Below, one piece after another: positions 19,336-27,328 of a stretch of 64,000 nucleotides of DNA. Source of the DNA: Bacteroidota bacterium (GTDB taxonomy: Bacteria; Bacteroidota; Bacteroidia; Chitinophagales; Chitinophagaceae). The stretch's first letter is position 1. The number at the start of each line of letters is the position of its first letter. The translations under genes and the position numbers were made by a program. The stretch lies in NCBI GenBank assembly GCA_947452905.1, contig CANGEP010000001.1, forward strand, positions 1-64,000. The letters run 5' to 3'. The notes under the pieces are model-generated. The model saw only the letters and a list, made by a program, of their open reading frames with translations. It ran no database searches and was not told where the DNA came from.

Positions 19336-20259
19336 ATGAAGTTGAAAATTAATATACTAGTAATGTTCTTTGCGCTTATGTGCTTTTTTAAAGCCAATGG
19401 ACAATCGCTTCCCATGTATTCACAATACATGTACAACATGACCAATATTAATCCAGCATACGCTGGTAATAGAGGTGTGCCTAGCTTGGCATTTATTTGG
19501 AGAGAGCAATGGGCAGGAATGCCAGGGTCACCTTCTACAAAATCAATCACTTTTGATATGCCTACCCAGGATAAAAAAATTGGGTTAGGGATACAGTTAA
19601 TAGATGATCGTTATGTAGATGTTATTAGAAGAACAGGTATGAATCTATATTATAATTTAAAATTCCCTGTTTCTGAGAAAGGGGTATTAAGTATGGGTTT
19701 AAAAGCTGGTTTTTATAATGACTTAAAATTATTAACTAGTGTTTATACCGGAGAGATAAAATCATATGATATTGCCTATGCTAGCAATTTTAATAAAATT
19801 GTTCCTTTAGCTGGTGCAGGAGTATATTATAACGATGACCGATTTTATATTGGATTCTCAGCTCCGGATGTAATTACTTTTGCTAATGTACAAACGTATA
19901 AATCCGACTCTAGTTTATACCAAGTAAATGACTTACATTATTTTTTAACTGCAGGTTATTCAATCAAAATAAATGAAGATGTCCAATTAAAACCATCCTT
20001 TTTATTGAAAGCGGTTAGCGGAGCTCCTTTGCAAGTAGATTTTAATGCAAATGTTTGGATGAAAAATTTAGTGGGCCTAGGTTTTTCCTATAGAACAAAA
20101 GAATCGGTGTTGGCAATGGCAGAAGCTCAACTTAGTCCTCAGTTTAGAGTTGGCTATGCTTACGATATGCCTTTTAAAATGCCTAATTCAAATGAATTGT
20201 TTTTAAGAATAGAAATAGGAAATCTTTTCCCCAATAATAAAACCTATAAGATTTATTAA
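19336..20259 (+). CDS. PorP/SprF family T9SS-associated outer-membrane protein
   Basis: This 307-residue protein has a signal peptide (ending FKANGQ). It then carries the family signature near the N-terminus: LPMYSQYMYNMTNINPAYAG followed by REQWAGMPGSP. The remaining sequence alternates beta strands, as expected for a 14-stranded FadL-like barrel. PorP/SprF proteins sit in the outer membrane and are needed for export or anchoring of type B sorting-domain cargo. The gene lies immediately after the 3610-residue type B cargo gene, so the two are probably cognate. It is followed 2 bases later by an OmpA-family gene, the usual order in this group. Confidence 0.93.
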   Translation: MKLKINILVMFFALMCFFKANGQSLPMYSQYMYNMTNINPAYAGNRGVPSLAFIWREQWAGMPGSPSTKSITFDMPTQDKKIGLGIQLIDDRYVDVIRRTGMNLYYNLKFPVSEKGVLSMGLKAGFYNDLKLLTSVYTGEIKSYDIAYASNFNKIVPLAGAGVYYNDDRFYIGFSAPDVITFANVQTYKSDSSLYQVNDLHYFLTAGYSIKINEDVQLKPSFLLKAVSGAPLQVDFNANVWMKNLVGLGFSYRTKESVLAMAEAQLSPQFRVGYAYDMPFKMPNSNELFLRIEIGNLFPNNKTYKIY

Positions 20260-20261
20260 AG

Positions 20262-22016
20262 ATGCGTAAACAAGTTTATAAAATAATATTATTGGGTTTT
20301 GTATTTTTTGCTGCCATCCATGTAGATGCACAAAATAGCACAAGCTCCTTAACAAATCAAAGAGCTTTATTAATGAGAGATTCCTTGGATTTTAAAAATA
20401 TCAAGGTGGCTATTAACACAGTTCACAATGAGTTTAGTCCAATCCCATACAAAGGTGGGCTCTTGTACATTTCTAATAAACCATTGATTTCAAATGCTTC
20501 CAAATACAATAAAATTTATTGGAGTCAAGATCCCGGTTTTTCAATTATAGATACGAATGAGGTAGTAAAGAAAAAGAAAGATACCGTTATTAAATACATA
20601 AGACTCTTAAAAAACGACGATTTTACTGCACCAACAAGTAACGATAATGACATTTTATATAATTATAGTAGACTAAAAATTAAATGGAACGAAATTGAAA
20701 AAACTTTTGCTAATTTCTCGACCGATCAAGCTTTTGCCTATAATGATAGCACAAAGATGTTGATTTATGCAAAAGAGGGCATGTCGAAAAAAGATACAGT
20801 TAAGCGCTGGGAGCTATGGAAAGCCTATTTAATGGATGGTCGCTTAAAACATAAAAAAAGAATTGATTTTGATACTGCAACTGCCGATTATTTATATCCA
20901 TTTATAACTGAGGACGGGAAAAATTTATACTTTGCTAGTAATCGTATAGAGGGCAAAGGAGGATATGATATATATTATGTAAATATAAAAGGAGATACAA
21001 TTGGGTCGCATCCTATTGCAATGCCAAGCATTAATTCAGAATATGACGAGTTATCTCCATTCCTTTACAAGGACAGTTTACTTTTTAGTTCGAATCGTCC
21101 TGGGGGTTTGGGTGGTTTTGATATGTATTATAGAGATGTAACAAAAACAAATGCGATTATTAATTTGGGCTATCCTGTAAATACGGATGCCGATGAGTTA
21201 GGGCTTAAAAAAATAAATAATCAGTATTATTTAACCACTAACCGAGAGGGTAATTTTGATGTATTAAATGTACAATATGCACCTGTTTATTATACTTTAC
21301 AAGGAGTGTTAACATATGCTAATGATGGCAGTTTAGTGCCCAATCATTTATTATATATTAAGGACAAAGAGACGGGATTAATTATTGATTCTATTTATAC
21401 AGATAACAACGCAAAGTATTCATTTACGGCAAAACCAAACCGCGCTTATGAGATTGTAACGCTTAATGGCGATGGAACATTTGTTAATTTTACAATTCAA
21501 ACCATAGCTAACCAAACTAAATTGAGTTATGCAAATACTATAACTGGCCTAAGTCCTAAGCAAAAAGCTGATTCGGTAAAAACTTTATTGGCGATTCTTG
21601 AACAAAAAAGAAAGGATAGTATTAGTAAGCAACAAATGATATTAAAGTATATGGTGCATTATGATTTCAATAGATCTAATTTTATAAAATCGGAGCAATT
21701 TATTTTAGACACTTTACTTAATAATTTAGTAAAACAACCGAATGCTTCAATAGTTATTGGGGCTTATACCGATTGTATAGGCTCTTACAAATACAACTAT
21801 AAATTGTCTGTGAAAAGAGCCAAGTCGGTGGTTAATTATTTAGTAAAGCATGGGGTGAACAAACAAAGAATTTTAGCAAATGGGTATTCAAAGAAATTCA
21901 ATGTAATTCCTTGTGCTACTAAAGCGAATAAACAAAATAGAAAAGGCCAGTTATTAAACAGACGCGCCGAAATTATTTTATCCTTGTCCAAGTCTCAGAG
22001 CGACCAATTAAAGTAA
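20262..22016 (+). CDS. OmpA-family protein with PD40 propeller repeats
   Basis: This 584-residue protein has a signal peptide (ending HVDAQ). PD40/WD40-like beta-propeller repeats occupy about 200-310 (YPFITEDGKNLYFASNR and SPFLYKDSLLFSSNRPGGLGG). A carboxypeptidase-regulatory-like beta domain follows at about 345-400. The OmpA peptidoglycan-binding domain is at about 463-575 (HYDFNRSNF, IGAYTDCIGS, NRRAEIIL). Proteins of this architecture follow PorP/SprF genes in Bacteroidota and are thought to anchor the surface machinery to peptidoglycan. The last 44 bases overlap the convergent DUF2147 gene. It is the fourth and last gene of the 5836-22016 operon. Confidence 0.9.
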   Translation: MRKQVYKIILLGFVFFAAIHVDAQNSTSSLTNQRALLMRDSLDFKNIKVAINTVHNEFSPIPYKGGLLYISNKPLISNASKYNKIYWSQDPGFSIIDTNEVVKKKKDTVIKYIRLLKNDDFTAPTSNDNDILYNYSRLKIKWNEIEKTFANFSTDQAFAYNDSTKMLIYAKEGMSKKDTVKRWELWKAYLMDGRLKHKKRIDFDTATADYLYPFITEDGKNLYFASNRIEGKGGYDIYYVNIKGDTIGSHPIAMPSINSEYDELSPFLYKDSLLFSSNRPGGLGGFDMYYRDVTKTNAIINLGYPVNTDADELGLKKINNQYYLTTNREGNFDVLNVQYAPVYYTLQGVLTYANDGSLVPNHLLYIKDKETGLIIDSIYTDNNAKYSFTAKPNRAYEIVTLNGDGTFVNFTIQTIANQTKLSYANTITGLSPKQKADSVKTLLAILEQKRKDSISKQQMILKYMVHYDFNRSNFIKSEQFILDTLLNNLVKQPNASIVIGAYTDCIGSYKYNYKLSVKRAKSVVNYLVKHGVNKQRILANGYSKKFNVIPCATKANKQNRKGQLLNRRAEIILSLSKSQSDQLK

Positions 22017-22416
22017 TGCCAATATAGCCTCTAACTTCTAAGCTATTATTGTTGTCCTTTAAGGTCATAATAGATTTATAATCTTTCCCATTTTTGGGGT
22101 CGTAGATATGTCCATTCGTATATGTATTACTAGTAGCGTCGTATTTAAATCCCCAGATATTGGTTAGTCCTAGTAATGGACGATTATGCAAATTAACATC
22201 GGGGTGTTTAGTATCGGTTTTAGGTTTATTGGTTGTAAGGTCGATAGGTTCTTTCATCCAAACAATTTTACCTTGATAATTATTTCCGTTTTTACTTATT
22301 TCAATTCTGGCATTTTGAGTGGCGGTTAACCAAGTGCCCAAAACTTCATCTGCTTTTTTATCTTGTGCAAGACTTGCGGTTGAAATAAGTAGCAGTAGGC
22401 CAAGTAGTTTTTTCAT
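21973..22416 (-). CDS. DUF2147 domain-containing secreted protein
   Basis: This 147-residue protein has a signal peptide (ending STASLAQ). The rest is one DUF2147 domain, recognisable by VLGTWLTATQNARIEISKNG, GKIVWMKEP, LLGLTNIWGF, GHIYDPKNGKDYKS and the ending GRSETWTRIK. The family is lipocalin-like and its function is unknown. The start follows the upstream barrel gene's stop by 2 bases, so the two form a minus-strand operon. Its C-terminal 14 codons overlap the 3' end of the OmpA-family gene on the other strand. Both reading frames carry conserved residues there. Confidence 0.88.
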   Translation of the reverse strand: MKKLLGLLLLISTASLAQDKKADEVLGTWLTATQNARIEISKNGNNYQGKIVWMKEPIDLTTNKPKTDTKHPDVNLHNRPLLGLTNIWGFKYDATSNTYTNGHIYDPKNGKDYKSIMTLKDNNNSLEVRGYIGITLIGRSETWTRIK

Positions 22417-22418
22417 AG

Positions 22419-23240
22419 TTATTGGTTTACCTTATTTATTTTAGGCCCCATGGGCAGGGTATAGCCTAAATTAAGGATAAACTCTAATGTGCCAAAGCTT
22501 TGTTTAGCTTTTCCTTGATAAACGTCTAAATTGTAGTAATAAGCGTAATCTAATTTACCAGCAAATTCCAGATATATGCTTTTTCTAAAAGTACTTTTAA
22601 GTGCATATTCAAAGCCTGTATTCCATCCCCCAAACTGAAATTTAGCATTGTTTTTTTGCCCAAATAAGCTATTCTCCACATGAGGAATTACTGGGCCCAC
22701 ACCAAATTTTGCTAAGCCATCAAAGGCAAAATTACTATTGGATATTTCTGTAAAACGCTTTCTTTTCACGAGATTAAATAATAAAAAGTTGGCACCATTG
22801 TTTAAGTAATAATAGTTTGTAGCATTGCCGGTGCCAGTTTTAGAGAAAATGAAAGAAGAATCAAGTGCACGTCCATTATAAGTACCTGATAAATGTATTA
22901 ACTGGTTGTCTTTAAAAAGGGCTTTAGTATGGTCAAAATTTATTTCAAAAGCCCAGTCCTTATTTTTGTCAAAAAAGTACCCAAAACGATAATTGTATTG
23001 AGGAATACTTAAAGCTTTAGTAAATAAACCCTCATCCCAACCTGGATGGTCTACCATGAGGGTATTTTTAAATGTAAAATTATTACCTAGGCTAGGTTGA
23101 TTTACCGAAACGTTGGTTAAGGTATAATACTCCTTATTATAACCCCAAGAAATGTAAAATTCACCCTTTCTTTCTGTTTTTTGGGCAATCAGTGCTGTGC
23201 TTAGAAAAAGGGTAATAATGAGTAAATAAAGGCTTCTCAT
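22419..23240 (-). CDS. Putative outer-membrane beta-barrel protein
   Basis: This 273-residue protein has a signal peptide (ending STALIAQ). Alternating amphipathic strands cover the remainder (EFYISWGYNKEYYTL, YNYRFGYFF, WAFEINFDHTKALF, GTLEFILNLGYTLPMG), as expected for an outer-membrane barrel of roughly ten or twelve strands. I do not recognise a named family. It is transcribed divergently from the sensor kinase gene, with 143 bases between the starts, and lies 2 bases upstream of the DUF2147 gene. This makes the pair a possible regulatory target of the kinase system, which is an inference from position only. Confidence 0.7.
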   Translation of the reverse strand: MRSLYLLIITLFLSTALIAQKTERKGEFYISWGYNKEYYTLTNVSVNQPSLGNNFTFKNTLMVDHPGWDEGLFTKALSIPQYNYRFGYFFDKNKDWAFEINFDHTKALFKDNQLIHLSGTYNGRALDSSFIFSKTGTGNATNYYYLNNGANFLLFNLVKRKRFTEISNSNFAFDGLAKFGVGPVIPHVENSLFGQKNNAKFQFGGWNTGFEYALKSTFRKSIYLEFAGKLDYAYYYNLDVYQGKAKQSFGTLEFILNLGYTLPMGPKINKVNQ

Positions 23241-23383
23241 GGCTAATTAAGGTTAAATTTTGGCAAAATTAATACAATATGACTAAGTATTAGTTGATAT
23301 CGGTCAAATTTGAGTATACGGGAGGAATTTATTCTAAATTATCCTACATTTAGATTGAAAATTTTCTATATTCTTTTTTATTT

Positions 23384-26260
23384 ATGCCCCTTTACCATCA
23401 AACTCATAAGATCACTAACCCAATTTTAAAATACTTGGGTATTTTAGCTATATTATTATTAAGCTTTTCTGCATTTTCCCAAGACCAACTTGTTTCCTTA
23501 AAAACAGGGTATATCTATGATTCAAAAAAAGATAATTTAGGTAGAATCTGGTTTGCCACATCTAGTGGTTTAGTATTGCATGATGGGGCTAATAATATAA
23601 AAATTGGTACTAAAATCTACGAGTTTGATGGCCAAGAAATTCTAAAGCTCTCTCTTTTTAAAGATGGCTTGTATGTAATTTATAAAGATCATGGTTGTTT
23701 TAAATTTAACTTAAATAATCTTGTTGCCACTAAAATTACCAACAAAAAAGTAATCTCGGTAGTTCAGCCCAATGAGCATGTTTTTTATGTTTTGTATAGT
23801 TCGGGCGTTTTAGAAAAAAATGAAAAAGGCAAGATTGAAAAAATTCGAAAATTCGATGATGATTTAGATAATTCCAGTGTGATGTTTGAGGGCCCAAAAA
23901 ATACTTTATTGGTAAGTATTTCCTTTGTTGGCCTTTATCAAATAAACGCTCAATCAGGTGTTACAATTAAAGATTATGGCATTAAGCCCGTTGGGTATTT
24001 GAATATGTTTACACGATTAGAAAATCGCTTTTTTTATATCAATAATTTACAAGTCTTGGAATTAGATAACGCCAATAATTTTGTTAAATCCTCGATACTA
24101 AATGAAAAGGAGAATAAAGACATATCTACTATTGATATATTGTCAGCACATTCTATTTTATATGTAAAAAACAGAAAATCGGTTTACTTATTTAATAATG
24201 ATAAAACTTTATCCATTGGAACTCCCAAAAACAAGACTTATGAAATTTGGAATACTTTATTATCTGATACCAATAATTTATATATAGGCACCAATCAAGG
24301 TTTAGTTAAAGTTATCAATTCAAACAGAACAACCAATCAGGTTTTTGACTCAATAGCCAACTCTTCCAATTTGCCAAGAGTTAGAAGAAAAATTATTACA
24401 CTTAAAAATAAAGAGCTATTGTTCTTAGGGTATCCTAATAGTTATATTTATAATAATGTTACACAAAACTTTAAGGCAATTTTAAAAAAGCCCAATCCTT
24501 TATATGACGGTTTAGTAATTGGTGATTTTTTATGGGCTAGCTCTGAGGGAGGAGGATTATTTAAGGTTAATATTAACAATGGTCAAACAGATAGTATTAT
24601 TGCAAAAGGAATTGAACCACGTAAGTTATATTTATCAGTAACCGATATTGGGTCAGTTATAAATAATAGTATAGCTTTTGGCACTAGGGGTAAATTAATC
24701 ATTTATAACTATAAGTTAAATACAGTTGATAGTATTTTATTACATGATGATAAAGCAAGAATCAGATCATTCGCTTTAGATACTTCTTCTAATTTGCTTT
24801 TTGCTGGTACTGAAGATGGCTTATATAAAATTAACCTAAGTAAAAAACTGGTAAATAAAGTAAATAGCCTTGGTAAATTTATTACAGATATTAAATTAGA
24901 TTTTGTAAATAATCAAAAATTTATATGGATTGCATCAGATTTTGGCATAGAGCAATATGATATTACAACAAATAAGCTCGTACATAAGTACCCATCTCAA
25001 GATTTTAATAATACAAAATTAACTTCCATCCTATTAGACAACAATCATAATATTTGGGCATCTTCTTTTTCTGGTATATTTTCTATTGATCCTGTTAAAA
25101 ATATTATAATAAAAATTAATAATGAAAAAAAATTAGCCAATTTAGAATTTAATTATAAGTCGGCAGCCAAGCTAGAGGATGGTAAATTAATGTTTGGTGG
25201 CTTAAACGGGTATGATATATTAGACCCTAAATTTTACAGTTATGACCACAATAAAATAAAGGGAAAATTTACAGGTTATTCAATTTATTCAAATTCTGAT
25301 ACTGTTTTTAAATTTATTAAACCCAATGAAAAAATATTATTTAATACAGATAATAGTTTTATTAGATTATATTTTACAATTAATAATGCAGAAATTATAA
25401 GGTATTGTACTTTTGAATATTCTATTGATAATTCAAGCTGGATAACCATTCAAGATGCCTCTAGTTTTATTTTATATAAATTAACAGATGGGTTACATAC
25501 AATTAAAATTAGAGGAGTAGATGAAGTTGGGAATAATATCAATTTTGCTCCTATATTAATTGATTACTATACCAATTTTTTTAAATCAAGTACATTCATT
25601 TTTTTGCTTTTATTTTTTGTAGTAGTGCTTATTTGGTTCATTATTATATTTAGGGTAAAATCTTACCAGAACGAGAAAAAAATAAAGGATGATATTGCTA
25701 TGGATTTACACGATGAGGTAGGTACCATTTTAACAAGAACTTTACACACTTTAAAAAATGATCCCGACAAGGAAAGCCCTAGTAAAATAATTATAACCAA
25801 CTACGTTTCGGAGGCCCTTTTTGGAATTAGAGCCTATATCAATGCCATTAATCAAAACAGTGTATCCATATACCAAATTGAAGATGAAGTAAAAGAGTTT
25901 AAGAATATATTTATTAAATCATCTAAAATAGATTATCAATTGTATTTTGATATTGATCATGATTATCAAGTTGATTCTAATGTTTACCGAGAAATTAAAA
26001 TGTTGTTATACGAAATAAATCAAAATGTAATTAAGCACTCAAACGCAACCGAAAAAACAACTTATTTTTGGGTTAAAAATGGTTTATTAAATGTTCAAAC
26101 ATTTGATAATGGTCCACTTACTAATATTGATGAAATTATAAGTAAGGGCAATGGAATCAATAATATAAAGAAAAGAGTGAACAGGTTAAATGGCGCTGTA
26201 GATTTTTTGATTTCTGATTTAGGTCATGGGTTGCAGATTAATATTAAAGTAAGAATTTAA
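23384..26260 (+). CDS. Membrane sensor histidine kinase with periplasmic propeller
   Basis: This 958-residue protein has a signal peptide (ending SAFSQ). Its long periplasmic region contains two-component-regulator propeller repeats (KDNLGRIWFATSSGLVLHDG; LDNNHNIWASSFSGIFSID) and a Y_Y_Y-like domain near 685-728. One membrane segment lies at about 735-757. The kinase part is HisKA_3 type: the phospho-acceptor is His776 in AMDLHDEVGT. It is followed by an HATPase domain with an N box (YEINQNVIKHSNA) and glycine boxes (FDNGP, KGNGINNIKKRV). It should autophosphorylate in response to an extracellular ligand and pass phosphate to the response regulator encoded one base downstream. The ligand is unknown. 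The neighbouring surface genes suggest control of envelope functions. Confidence 0.92.
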   Translation: MPLYHQTHKITNPILKYLGILAILLLSFSAFSQDQLVSLKTGYIYDSKKDNLGRIWFATSSGLVLHDGANNIKIGTKIYEFDGQEILKLSLFKDGLYVIYKDHGCFKFNLNNLVATKITNKKVISVVQPNEHVFYVLYSSGVLEKNEKGKIEKIRKFDDDLDNSSVMFEGPKNTLLVSISFVGLYQINAQSGVTIKDYGIKPVGYLNMFTRLENRFFYINNLQVLELDNANNFVKSSILNEKENKDISTIDILSAHSILYVKNRKSVYLFNNDKTLSIGTPKNKTYEIWNTLLSDTNNLYIGTNQGLVKVINSNRTTNQVFDSIANSSNLPRVRRKIITLKNKELLFLGYPNSYIYNNVTQNFKAILKKPNPLYDGLVIGDFLWASSEGGGLFKVNINNGQTDSIIAKGIEPRKLYLSVTDIGSVINNSIAFGTRGKLIIYNYKLNTVDSILLHDDKARIRSFALDTSSNLLFAGTEDGLYKINLSKKLVNKVNSLGKFITDIKLDFVNNQKFIWIASDFGIEQYDITTNKLVHKYPSQDFNNTKLTSILLDNNHNIWASSFSGIFSIDPVKNIIIKINNEKKLANLEFNYKSAAKLEDGKLMFGGLNGYDILDPKFYSYDHNKIKGKFTGYSIYSNSDTVFKFIKPNEKILFNTDNSFIRLYFTINNAEIIRYCTFEYSIDNSSWITIQDASSFILYKLTDGLHTIKIRGVDEVGNNINFAPILIDYYTNFFKSSTFIFLLLFFVVVLIWFIIIFRVKSYQNEKKIKDDIAMDLHDEVGTILTRTLHTLKNDPDKESPSKIIITNYVSEALFGIRAYINAINQNSVSIYQIEDEVKEFKNIFIKSSKIDYQLYFDIDHDYQVDSNVYREIKMLLYEINQNVIKHSNATEKTTYFWVKNGLLNVQTFDNGPLTNIDEIISKGNGINNIKKRVNRLNGAVDFLISDLGHGLQINIKVRI

Positions 26261-26261
26261 A

Positions 26262-26870
26262 ATGGAGAATAAATTAAACGTAGCAATAGTAGAAGATGAT
26301 TTTTCATTATCTACTTTATTAAAAAGCAAGATAAACTCTATTCAAGGGTATCATTGTGATCATACTTATATAATGATTGAAGATATATTAAAAGATAATT
26401 ATGAATTTAATATTATTCTTCTTGATATTAATTTGCCTACGATGTCGGGTTTGGAAGCAATACCTTTATTATTAAAGAGATTTCCTAACGCATCTATTGT
26501 AATGAATACAATCATGGATGATGCTACTACCATATTTACTGCCTTAAAATCGGGAGCAGTAGGGTATATAGATAAGCAAAGTTTTGATGACAATATTGAA
26601 GAAGTATTAGAAAGTGTCTCAAACGGTGGGGCTTATATGACGCCCAAGATTGCAAGAAAAGTGATTGAAAACTTTAAGACTCCCAAAGTGACTAATTTAA
26701 GCGATAGAGAATTAGATGTTGTAAATGGTATCTTGGATGGGATGTCATATAAATTAATTGCCGATCAAAATAACATTTCCATTGATACAGTTCGTTCACA
26801 CATAAAGAACATCTATAAAAAACTAAGCATTAATTCAAAAGCACAGTTGTTTAATATGTTTAAGAAATAA
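26262..26870 (+). CDS. NarL/LuxR-type response regulator
   Basis: This 202-residue protein has a receiver domain (residues 1-120) with the acidic pocket Glu11/Asp12/Asp13 (VEDDF), phospho-acceptor Asp55 in LLDINLP, Thr83, and Lys105 in YIDKQ. A LuxR-type helix-turn-helix follows at about 140-200 (LSDRELDVVNGILDGMSYKLIA and ISIDTVRSHIKNIYKKL). All residues needed for phosphotransfer are present. It begins one base after the sensor kinase stop, so the two form an operon and are almost certainly cognate. A strong terminator lies 33 bases after the stop. Confidence 0.94.
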   Translation: MENKLNVAIVEDDFSLSTLLKSKINSIQGYHCDHTYIMIEDILKDNYEFNIILLDINLPTMSGLEAIPLLLKRFPNASIVMNTIMDDATTIFTALKSGAVGYIDKQSFDDNIEEVLESVSNGGAYMTPKIARKVIENFKTPKVTNLSDRELDVVNGILDGMSYKLIADQNNISIDTVRSHIKNIYKKLSINSKAQLFNMFKK

Positions 26871-26902
26871 TATTAAACCATAAACAAGTGCTTTTTAGGG
26901 CT

Positions 26903-26956
26903 AAAAAGTCACATTTTAATGTGGTGTTAAATAACATTAAAATGTGACTTTTTTTT
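26903..26956 (+). terminator. Rho-independent terminator with 19-bp perfect stem
   Basis: A perfect 19-base inverted repeat (26903-26921 and 26935-26953) encloses a 13-base loop and runs into a T tract to 26956. It ends the kinase/response-regulator operon. The left arm begins with five A, so it could also terminate transcription arriving on the minus strand. Confidence 0.88.
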
Positions 26957-27021
26957 AATTTTTGTTTAAATTTCACATCTTTATGTAGCTGTATTTTAAA
27001 CAATTTCTAATAATACTGGCT

Positions 27022-27029
27022 TAATTTTG
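27022..27029 (+). promoter_or_regulatory. Bacteroidota -7 promoter element (TAATTTTG)
   Basis: TAATTTTG matches TAnnTTTG and lies 33 bases before the ATG at 27062, just after the preceding terminator. No clear -33 element was found at about 19 bases upstream. Confidence 0.4.
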
Positions 27030-27061
27030 TGTTATCATAAAAAGCTTAATAATAAAATAAC

Positions 27062-27328
27062 ATGTCAGTCTTAAAAAAATTCACCTCGAAAATTGAAAAT
27101 TTATTTGCTAACAGATTTAAATTTGAATTAGCAGATTTGGGAGACATATCTCAATATAGCTTTAGTGAATTAGCACATAAATTACCAAATTTTCATATCA
27201 ATATCGATAGCTATCCCGACTATTTTGTGGCTACTTTTGAATCAAGAACTACTGTAATAAGCATTAAGTATAAATCAATTGGTACTTATATGGCAATTGT
27301 TAATCAAGACTGGCGCGATTGGAATTAA
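27062..27328 (+). CDS. Small protein of unknown function, cassette copy 1
   Basis: This 88-residue protein has no signal peptide. Its N-terminus is basic and amphipathic (MSVLKKFTSKIENLFANRFKF). It is followed by acidic LADLGDISQYSFSELAHKL and a predicted beta-rich half (FHINIDSYPDYFVATFES). It is clearly related to the 85-residue protein at 28918-29175: both share the layout 'RF.FE...GD.S...F.EL...L...F...ID', then alternating strands. No known family is recognised. Its stop codon overlaps by 4 bases (TTAA) that of the convergent membrane protein gene, and the same arrangement recurs in the second copy. It may act with, or counteract, that membrane protein; this is inferred from the conserved pairing only. 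Confidence 0.7.
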   Translation: MSVLKKFTSKIENLFANRFKFELADLGDISQYSFSELAHKLPNFHINIDSYPDYFVATFESRTTVISIKYKSIGTYMAIVNQDWRDWN

